From contig NZ_JAHKRM010000013.1 in the NCBI RefSeq assembly GCF_019396345.1, forward strand, positions 124,001-188,000: DNA of 64,000 bases. Direction: 5' to 3'. Every line of letters begins with the position of its first letter. The stretch's first letter is position 1. Positions 58,464-64,000 of the stretch are shown here, one piece after another. Both the position numbers and the translations under genes were made by a program. The notes below the pieces were generated by a model. The model was not told where the DNA came from. It was given only the letters and a program-made list of their open reading frames with translations, and ran no database searches. This DNA comes from Nonomuraea guangzhouensis. GTDB lineage: Bacteria > Actinomycetota > Actinomycetes > Streptosporangiales > Streptosporangiaceae.

Positions 58464-59873
58464 TCAGTCGCGCCGGTGCCGTGGCAGCAGCAAGCTGACC
58501 ACCGCGATGGCCACGCCGAGCCCACTCGCCATGAGGAAGACCCGGTCGTAGCCGGCGGCCAGGGAACTCCGGCCGGCCTGGGTCGCGGCGCCGGCGGCCG
58601 TCGCGAGCACCGCGAGGCCTACCGACCCACCTACCTGGTTGGCGGTTTGGGCCAGGCCGCCGATGATCCCCGCATCGCCCTCGGGAACGTCGGCGGTCGC
58701 CGCGGCCATGAGGGTGGGGAAGGTCAGCCCGATGCCGACCGCGATGAGCAGCGTAGGCCCGAGCACGCTGGTGACGTAGCCGCTGTCGGCGTGGGCCTGG
58801 GCCAGCCAGCCGAAACCGGCCAGGAAACAGCCGCAGCCGGCCAGCACCAGAGGGCGCACACCGGTCCGCGGCAGCAGGGCGGCGGCCCATCGTGCGATCA
58901 CCATGAACGTCACCGCCGCGGGCGTCTGCCCGAGCCCGGCTTGAAGCGCGCTGAAGCCGAGTACGTTCTGCAGGAACAGCGAGGTGAAGTACCACATCGC
59001 GATGGCGATGCCGCCGAACAGCAGCAGCATGCCGCTGCCGACAGCGACGCCCCGGATTCTGAACAGCCGCAGCGGCATCATCGGCTGGGCGGAGAAACGC
59101 GCCTCCACCACGGTGAAGACGACGAGCAGGAGCAGGCCCGCCACGACCGGCCCGACGACCAGCACGGACGTCCAGCCATGATCGGCGCTCCGCATGACCC
59201 CGTAGATCAGCGCTGCCAGCCCCGCCGTCCCCGTGACCGCGCCAGTGAGGTCGAGCGGTTCCCGCCGGCCGGTTCGCGCGCCGGCCAGCGACATCATGGC
59301 CACGACGATCAGCACCACGCCGATCGGTACGTTGATCAGGAAGACCCACCGCCACGACAGGCCGGTGGTGATGGCACCGCCCGCGACCGCGCCGGCCATT
59401 CCCCCCACACCGCCCGAGGCGGACCATGCGCCGAAGGCCCGGGCACGCGCGTGCTCCTCGGTGAAGCCGGTGTTGATCACGGCCAGCGTGGCCGGGGCCA
59501 GCATGGCGGCTCCCACACCCTGCGCGACGCGTGCCGCCACCAGGATCTGCGGCGCGGTCGCCAGGCCGCCGGCCAGACTCGCGACGGAGAACAACAGCAG
59601 CCCGGCGACCAGCATCCGGCGCGGGCCGAACAGGTCGGCGGCGCGGCCGCCCAGCAGCATGAAGCCGGCGAAGGTCAGCAGGTAGCCGTTCACCACCCAG
59701 GCCAGGCCGGTGGGCGTGAAGCCGAGGTCCTCGCGGATCGACGGCAGGGCGACGTTGACGATGGACGCGTCCAAGATCACCATGAACTGGCAGGCACACG
59801 CCAGCGCCATGATCATCCAGGCGGGGCCGGCGTGTGGCCTGGCCCGCTGAGGTGCGGTGCGGGTGTCTTTCAC
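58464..59873 (-). CDS. MFS drug transporter, DHA2 (14-helix) type
   Basis: A 469-residue drug:H+ antiporter with about 14 helices. The DHA2 opening is MIMALACACQFMVILDASIV with NVALPSIREDLGFTPTGLAW, motif A is GGRAADLFGPRRMLVAGLLL, and motif C GGVGGMAGAVAGGAI follows. It is expected to extrude lipophilic or quinone-like compounds. Two starts are possible: the GTG at 59873, with GAGGAA just upstream, and the GTG at 59891, which overlaps the WrbA stop (GTGA); translational coupling favours the latter. It is co-directional with wrbA and divergent from the MarR gene. Confidence 0.9.
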   Translation of the reverse strand: MKDTRTAPQRARPHAGPAWMIMALACACQFMVILDASIVNVALPSIREDLGFTPTGLAWVVNGYLLTFAGFMLLGGRAADLFGPRRMLVAGLLLFSVASLAGGLATAPQILVAARVAQGVGAAMLAPATLAVINTGFTEEHARARAFGAWSASGGVGGMAGAVAGGAITTGLSWRWVFLINVPIGVVLIVVAMMSLAGARTGRREPLDLTGAVTGTAGLAALIYGVMRSADHGWTSVLVVGPVVAGLLLLVVFTVVEARFSAQPMMPLRLFRIRGVAVGSGMLLLFGGIAIAMWYFTSLFLQNVLGFSALQAGLGQTPAAVTFMVIARWAAALLPRTGVRPLVLAGCGCFLAGFGWLAQAHADSGYVTSVLGPTLLIAVGIGLTFPTLMAAATADVPEGDAGIIGGLAQTANQVGGSVGLAVLATAAGAATQAGRSSLAAGYDRVFLMASGLGVAIAVVSLLLPRHRRD

Positions 59874-59887
59874 GACTTCCTCGCTGC

Positions 59888-60556
59888 TCACGCGGTCTGG
59901 GAGGTTGTTCCGGCCAGGCTTCCGCGGGCGTTCCCGTCGCCTGCGGAAGCCTGGCTTCCTCTCAGCCGGATCGTGATCTGAGCCAGCCGCCGTCCCTGGT
60001 ACCTGGCCGCTTCCAGCGCCGCGGCGTCCGGGCCGTCTCCGGTCGGGCCGGTCACGTACGACGTGCCATAGGGGTTGCCGCCGGCGGCGTACACGGCCGG
60101 ATCGGTGAATCCGGGCGGGACGATCAGCGCCCCCCAGTGGTAGAACACGTTGCCCAGTGACAAGATCGTGGCCTCGCTGCCGCCGTGCCGGTTGAACGCC
60201 GAGGTGAAGGCCGTCACCGGCTTGTCGGCCAGCCCGCCTTCCCGCCACAGCCCGCCGGCCTGGTCGATGAACTGCTTGAGCTGCGCCGCCGGCGCGCCGA
60301 ACCGGGTCGGCGTGCCGAACGCGAACGCGTCGGCCCACGCCAGGTCCTCGACCGAGGCCTGGGCGATCGATGTGGTGGCGTCGGCGTGCTGCCGCCACTG
60401 CGGGTTCTGGGCGATCGCGCTGTCGGGTGCCAGTTCGGCGACCCGCCTCAGCCGTACCTCGGCCCCCGCTGAGGCGGCGCCCTCGGCGACGGCCTGCGCG
60501 AGGGCGTGCACCGTTCCTGTCGCGCTGTAGTAGATGACCGCGACCTTCACCGTCAT
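59888..60556 (-). CDS. wrbA: NAD(P)H:quinone oxidoreductase, WrbA type
   Basis: A 222-residue flavodoxin-like quinone reductase. The FMN-binding loop is YYSATGTVHALAQAVAEGAA, the family segment WADAFAFGTPTRFGAPAAQL and TAFTSAFNRHGGSEATILSL follow, and the GGNPYGTSYVTG motif of WrbA is near the C terminus. It reduces quinones by two electrons, avoiding radicals. It ends at the start of the DHA2 transporter gene with an overlap, and begins next to the MarR operator, so quinone or redox stress probably induces reductase and exporter together. Confidence 0.92.
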   Translation of the reverse strand: MTVKVAVIYYSATGTVHALAQAVAEGAASAGAEVRLRRVAELAPDSAIAQNPQWRQHADATTSIAQASVEDLAWADAFAFGTPTRFGAPAAQLKQFIDQAGGLWREGGLADKPVTAFTSAFNRHGGSEATILSLGNVFYHWGALIVPPGFTDPAVYAAGGNPYGTSYVTGPTGDGPDAAALEAARYQGRRLAQITIRLRGSQASAGDGNARGSLAGTTSQTA

Positions 60557-60577
60557 GTTCGGCTCCTCGATGTAAGA

Positions 60578-60612
60578 TTAGTTATGTGGATAAATATTAT
60601 GCGCATAACTAA
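60578..60612. promoter_or_regulatory. Divergent MarR operator with two half-overlapping palindromes
   Basis: Between wrbA (start 60556) and marR (start 60630) a long inverted repeat, TTAGTTATG ... CATAACTAA, spans 60578-60612. Inside it are two MarR-like boxes, TTATGTGGATAA (60582-60593) and the perfect palindrome TTATGCGCATAA (60597-60608). The AT-rich core is in contrast to the flanks. Confidence 0.75.
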
Positions 60613-60629
60613 CTTGTCAAGGAGGCCCC

Positions 60630-61097
60630 ATGGACTTCGACCAGGCCGACGCCCTCAACCAGGCCATTCGCCTGCTGAGCCTGCGCCACCGGGCCAGGGC
60701 CGCGGCGCTGCTGGACCCGCTCGGCCTGCATCCCGGGCAGGAGGCGCTCCTGCTCGCGCTCGCCCGTACCGGCCCGCGAACCCAGACTCAGCTCAGCGAG
60801 GCGCTCGGCTGCGAGCCGCCCAGCATCACGGTCATGACCCGCAAGCTCGAGGCCGCCGGCCACATCCGCCGCGAACCCGCTCCCGCCGACAAGCGCGCCA
60901 GCATCGTCGAACTCACCGACAGCGGCAAAGCCCTGGCCGACCAGGTCAAGCGGCTATGGTGCGCCCTGGCGGAGGAGACCGTGACCGGCCTGCCCGCTGA
61001 AACGGTGGCCGAACTACCCGGCATCCTCCGAACCTTGACCGGCAACGTGGATACCAGGCGTCCCCGCAACCCACACGGCGCCGGCCCGGAATCGTGA
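60630..61097 (+). CDS. MarR-family regulator
   Basis: A 155-residue winged-helix regulator. The DNA-binding core is LLALARTGPRTQTQLSEALG, CEPPSITVMTRKLEAAGHIR and REPAPADKRASIVELTDSGK (the wing with D-x-R). The flanking helices give dimerisation. AAGGAGG lies upstream of the ATG. It is divergent from the wrbA-DHA2 unit across two MarR boxes and presumably represses both sides until a phenolic or quinone ligand, or cysteine oxidation, releases it. Only one cysteine (in GCEPP) is seen, a possible redox switch. Confidence 0.9.
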   Translation: MDFDQADALNQAIRLLSLRHRARAAALLDPLGLHPGQEALLLALARTGPRTQTQLSEALGCEPPSITVMTRKLEAAGHIRREPAPADKRASIVELTDSGKALADQVKRLWCALAEETVTGLPAETVAELPGILRTLTGNVDTRRPRNPHGAGPES

Positions 61098-61138
61098 CGA
61101 ACCGAGCGCGTCGGCGTGGGCCCGCTGTCTGATTGTCG

Positions 61139-61225
61139 TCAGCGGAACCGGCGGAAGAACTCCCGCACATCGTCGACCAGGAGGTCGGGTGCCTCCATGG
61201 CGGCGAAGTGCCCGCCGCGGCGATC
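61139..61225 (-). pseudogene. Relic of an epoxide hydrolase/alpha-beta hydrolase C terminus
   Basis: The minus strand encodes GGHFAAMEAPDLLVDDVREF followed by FRRFR and a stop at 61139-61141. This is the standard C-terminal end of epoxide-hydrolase-like alpha/beta hydrolases, with the catalytic His in GGHF. The frame has no start or the rest of the domain: upstream sequence (61226-61262) runs straight into the end of the next gene. It is a truncated fossil. Confidence 0.65.
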
Positions 61226-61262
61226 GCACACATCCGAGACCTCACCGCAGCCATCGACTGAC

Positions 61263-62153
61263 TTAGATCACTTCCCGGAGCACGTCGTCGACCGGTGTGG
61301 CGCTCACGCCGAGGATCTTCTCGGTCTCGGAGTAGTCGATGACGAACGGGTGGCCGGGCTTGGTGAGCACTTCGTGGAATTCGGCCCAGAACGGCTCAGT
61401 GAAGGCGAGCAGGGCCAGATCGCGTTCGGTCAGCTCTTCCATCCGAGGCTTCGGCGCCCCCGCGAGCTCGGCGAGCCGCCCGGCCAGTTCCCGCACCGAC
61501 AGGGTCGAGGTGGGTGCGTGCCAGGCCCGGCCGTACGCCTGCTCGTCGCGGCCCGCGGCGACCAGCGTGCGTGCGGTGTCGCCGATCGCCGAGTAACTGT
61601 GCGGCAGGTCGAGTTCCTGCGGGACCAGGGCGAGCCGGCCGTCGAGAACCTGCCGCTGCACCATGAGACTGAACACCGAGAACGCGCCGGCGCCGTAGAA
61701 CTGACCGGCCCGCACCTCGGTGACCTTCACCCCCGAGGCGGCGGCTTCCTCCCAGACGAGCGCCCTGGCCCGGCCCTTGCGCCCGGTCGCGGTCAGTGGG
61801 AAGTCCGGCCTGAGCGGCCCGTCCACCGGCCCGTAGGCGTAGAGGTTGCCGAGCATGACGTAGGCGACGCCCGTCCGCCGCACCGCGGTGAGCAACGACG
61901 CCGACAGGATCGGAAACTGCTCGGGCCAGGTGTGGTACGGCGGCGCGGCGGTGGTGAACAGCGTGGTGGCCCCCTCCGTCAACTGGGTGAGCCGATCCGT
62001 GTCGGTCGCGTCCGCGGCGACCTTCTCGATGAGCGGGTGCTCGGGCCCGCCGCCGGTTCGGCTGATCATTCGTACCTGCTCGCCGTCCTCGGCCAGCAGG
62101 AGAGCGGTCTTCGACGCGGTGGCCCCGCGACCCACGATCACGTGAAATTTCAT
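61263..62153 (-). CDS. NAD(P)-dependent epimerase/dehydratase-like protein
   Basis: A 296-residue extended-SDR-like protein. The N-terminal MKFHVIVGRGATASKTALLL carries the GxGxxx cofactor loop (GRGATAS replacing GxxGxxG). YVMLGNLYAYGPVDGPLRPD contains the Tyr region of the family, and the following segments give a substrate domain with HSYSAIGDTARTLVAAG. It is annotated in related genomes as NAD-dependent epimerase or dehydratase; the true substrate is unknown. It is divergent from the GlxA-type regulator at 62225 (71-bp spacer), which may control it. Confidence 0.82.
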   Translation of the reverse strand: MKFHVIVGRGATASKTALLLAEDGEQVRMISRTGGGPEHPLIEKVAADATDTDRLTQLTEGATTLFTTAAPPYHTWPEQFPILSASLLTAVRRTGVAYVMLGNLYAYGPVDGPLRPDFPLTATGRKGRARALVWEEAAASGVKVTEVRAGQFYGAGAFSVFSLMVQRQVLDGRLALVPQELDLPHSYSAIGDTARTLVAAGRDEQAYGRAWHAPTSTLSVRELAGRLAELAGAPKPRMEELTERDLALLAFTEPFWAEFHEVLTKPGHPFVIDYSETEKILGVSATPVDDVLREVI

Positions 62154-62224
62154 GATGACAACGGTGCCGACTGGCGGCCTCGTAGCATAGTGGCCGGAAT
62201 GCCGACTATCCGGAGGATCTGGCC

Positions 62225-63166
62225 ATGCACCGCGTCGCCGCAGTCGTCGTGCCCCCCGTGCTGAGCTTCGACGTTTCGATCCCGCTCATGGTGTTCAACA
62301 GCGTTCCCCACTATGAGGTGCGCGTCTGTACGGCGCGGCCCGGCCCGATGCCGACTGTCGGGGGCCCTGACATCGTGGTGACGGATGGCCTGGACACGGT
62401 GGAGGGCGCCGACACGGTGCTCGCCGTCGGCAGCGGCGGCGAGCAGGCTCCCGTGGAGACCCTCGACGCCTTGAGGAAGGCTGCGGACCGCGGCGCACGA
62501 ATCGCCTCCCTGTGCACGGGTGCGTTCGTACTGGCCCAGGCCGGCCTGCTCGACGGGCGCCGCGCCACCACCCACTGGGGGCTGGCCGCCGACCTCGCCA
62601 TCCGTTTCCCCTCGATCGATGTTCAGCCCGACCTCCTCTTCGTCGAGGACGGCGGCATCTTCACCTCCGCGGGGGCCGCCGCCGCCATCGACCTGTGCCT
62701 GCATCTGGTCAGGGTGGACTACGGCGCGGCGGTCGCCAACGCGGCCGCGCGGCTCGCGGTCGTCCCTCCCGTACGGCCGGGTGGCCAGGCGCAGTTCATC
62801 GAGACCCCGCTGCCTCCCGAGCGCGGCACCTCACTCGCCCTCACCCGGGCCTGGGCCCTCGCGCACCTCGATCGCCCGCTCACCCTGGCCGATCTGGCCG
62901 GTCACGCCAGGACAAGCGTCCGGACCCTGACCAGGCGCTTCCACGCGGAGACCGGGTTGAGCCCGCTCCAGTGGCTGCTGCACCGGCGCATCGACCGGGC
63001 CAGAGAGCTGCTGGAGACCACCGAACTGCCCATGGACCAGGTGGCGGAGAAGAGCGGCCTGGGCAGTGCGGATTCCCTGCGCAAGCACATGGCCGACCGG
63101 GTCGGGCTCACTCCCAGCGCCTATCGCGCGAGCTTCACCCGGATGCCCACTGCCACGTCCCCCTGA
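62225..63166 (+). CDS. GlxA-family regulator (DJ-1/PfpI plus AraC HTH)
   Basis: A 313-residue two-domain regulator. The DJ-1/PfpI part has the nucleophile-elbow-like SLCTGAFVLAQAGLLDGRRA, and the C-terminal AraC domain has LADLAGHARTSVRTLTRRFH and MDQVAEKSGLGSADSLRKHM. It is paralogous to the protein at 6234, sharing the motif CTGAFVLA and a similar linker, but is transcribed from its own promoter divergent to the epimerase-like gene, its probable target. The effector is unknown. Confidence 0.87.
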   Translation: MHRVAAVVVPPVLSFDVSIPLMVFNSVPHYEVRVCTARPGPMPTVGGPDIVVTDGLDTVEGADTVLAVGSGGEQAPVETLDALRKAADRGARIASLCTGAFVLAQAGLLDGRRATTHWGLAADLAIRFPSIDVQPDLLFVEDGGIFTSAGAAAAIDLCLHLVRVDYGAAVANAAARLAVVPPVRPGGQAQFIETPLPPERGTSLALTRAWALAHLDRPLTLADLAGHARTSVRTLTRRFHAETGLSPLQWLLHRRIDRARELLETTELPMDQVAEKSGLGSADSLRKHMADRVGLTPSAYRASFTRMPTATSP

Positions 63167-63226
63167 GCCCGGCCGTTGAGTAGCGACGCGATGACGAACC
63201 CGCCCAGCTCCCCGCCGACGATCTAC

Positions 63227-64000
63227 TCAGGGGAGGCGCCAGTTCGCCGTCCACAGGCGAGCTCCGGTGCGGCGGTCGAGGCGGCGGAGGAATGACAGGA
63301 CACCGGACGCGCCGGTCGCCCAGGTGTAGCCGGGCTTGTCGAGGTCGTTGCCGGTGAAGACCGGTGCGGAGAACTCGCCGCCAGCGCGCATCAGCATCAG
63401 CTCGACGACCTCCTCGGCGCCCCGCCAGTAGCCGTCGTCGCCGGTGGCCATCGCCAGGTCGATCAGTGCCTCGCCGATGCCCGCCAGGCCGCAGCACTGG
63501 GACACCACCCACGCCTGCGGCGCGATGGCCAGGCTCGCGCGGGCGCCACGCTCGGCCAGGTCGAGGTAGTGGTCGTCGCCGTACGCGGTGGCCGCGTGCG
63601 CCAGCGGGCCGAGGATGCCCGAGACCCCCTGGCACCAGGACGCGCCCATGGCCTTGGCGTCCGGCCCGGCGAGTTCGCCGAGCATGGCCTCGGTGGCGAT
63701 GGCCAGCGATGCGAAGCGTTCCCTGGCGGCCTGCCCGGCTGCGTGGTCGCCGGTGGCCTCGTGGTAGGAGAGCAGGAACTCCGCGCAGCCGGCGGCGCCG
63801 TGGGCGAAAGCCATCTCCACGTTCACCCCCGAACCGGCCTGGGCCGGTGCCACCGCGTCCTTGGAGTCCGTCACCTCGCCGGAGACGAGCAGCCTGGCGC
63901 ATTCGGCGGCCACTTCCAGGTGGCGCGGATCCTGCTCCAGCGCGGCCAGCGAGAGGTGTCCCGCGCCGATCCCGGCGACGCCGTGCGCCTGGTCCGCGCG
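63227..64000 (-). CDS. LanC-like lanthionine cyclase domain (partial at the window edge)
   Basis: A frame open from the right edge to a stop at 63227 gives 257 residues. They contain LanC repeat motifs: AHGVAGIGAGHLSLAALE at the edge, FAHGAAGCAEFLLSYHEATG, GASWCQGVSGILGPLAHAAT and VSQCCGLAGIGEALIDLAMA. The zinc ligands would be the Cys of SWCQG and the Cys-Cys of QCCGLAG; a Cys replaces the usual His (CHG), as known in the ProcM-like group of LanM enzymes. Known LanC-type enzymes add Cys thiols to dehydrated Ser/Thr to make lanthionine rings. Whether this is a free LanC or the C-terminal part of LanM, LanL or LanKC is hidden beyond the edge. Precursor genes were not seen in the window. Confidence 0.82.
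   Translation of the reverse strand, partial: RADQAHGVAGIGAGHLSLAALEQDPRHLEVAAECARLLVSGEVTDSKDAVAPAQAGSGVNVEMAFAHGAAGCAEFLLSYHEATGDHAAGQAARERFASLAIATEAMLGELAGPDAKAMGASWCQGVSGILGPLAHAATAYGDDHYLDLAERGARASLAIAPQAWVVSQCCGLAGIGEALIDLAMATGDDGYWRGAEEVVELMLMRAGGEFSAPVFTGNDLDKPGYTWATGASGVLSFLRRLDRRTGARLWTANWRLP

Noticed and set aside
58071..59981. A 636-codon plus-strand reading frame opposite the DHA2 transporter
   Set aside because: It has the composition of an antisense shadow (rich in Arg, Gly, His, Gln), matches no family and mirrors a well-supported membrane protein.
61226..61262. Another gene end encoding AHIRDLTAAID
   Set aside because: Only about a dozen residues before a stop, without an upstream frame that could belong to a real gene.
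1..64000. tRNA or rRNA genes
   Set aside because: No cloverleaf-like segment ending with the TTCGA-type T loop or rRNA-like stretch was seen on either strand, within the limits of reading by eye.

Overview
The window is high-GC DNA with frequent GTG starts, ATGA/GTGA stop-start overlaps and an actinobacterial gene repertoire: a two-gene set for 10-methyl-branched fatty acids, a GuaB1-type IMP dehydrogenase relative, an ATP-dependent LigB-type DNA ligase, DUF4192, DUF3616, DUF1707 and EI24 proteins, many one-component regulators and NarL-type signalling. It looks like a chromosomal segment of a Streptosporangiaceae-like filamentous actinomycete; the genus is an inference. I saw no rRNA, tRNA, CRISPR array or intact mobile element.

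Layout. 1-2.7 kb: the tail of a membrane protein, a PD-(D/E)XK Rpn-like protein, a truncated haemoglobin and a small membrane protein. 3.1-8.5 kb: accessory metabolism (TetR regulator, flavin monooxygenase, class II aldolase, GlxA-type regulator, MFS carrier). 8.5-16.2 kb: housekeeping and conserved actinobacterial genes (PTH2-type peptidyl-tRNA hydrolase, DUF3616, FtsH, DUF937, Maf, EI24, DUF4192). 16.2-23.1 kb: a patchy region with secreted proteins, simple repeats, an arginase-fold enzyme with a changed metal-site motif, a decayed IS1634-like transposase and an ECF-sigma/DUF899 cluster. 23.4-29.6 kb: a LacI-controlled carbohydrate uptake and catabolism operon (lipoprotein, two permeases, ThuA-like protein, Gfo/Idh/MocA dehydrogenase) with several copies of a probable LacI operator and no ATPase of its own.

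29.6-44.1 kb: single genes and small units (DUF1707 membrane protein, ABM monooxygenase, NmrA-like protein, a convergent histidine kinase/response regulator pair, MFS exporter, RlpA-like protein, LigB, FKBP, SDR, GuaB1, TetR plus flavin monooxygenase with repeated operators). 44.1-48.4 kb: a tightly packed glycosyltransferase cluster. 48.3-50.7 kb: a cytochrome P450 and an alpha-methylacyl-CoA racemase that look like a sterol or branched-chain oxidation pair, joined by a 33-bp tandem repeat. 50.8-53.4 kb: a Ser/Thr kinase coupled to a 2-hydroxyacid dehydrogenase. 53.5-56.2 kb: the tmsA/tmsB (bfaA/bfaB) pair and a strong terminator. 56.5-63.2 kb: a DUF6939 protein, a MerR/methyltransferase divergon, a MarR/WrbA/MFS redox-stress divergon, an epoxide-hydrolase relic, a nucleoside-diphosphate-sugar-epimerase-like protein and a second GlxA-type regulator. 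The right edge cuts a LanC-like lanthionine cyclase with a Cys-Cys-Gly zinc motif, possibly the border of a lanthipeptide locus.

Most metabolic units are paired with a divergent or adjacent regulator, and for four of them (LacI, TetR, MerR, MarR) plausible operators can be read directly from inverted repeats.
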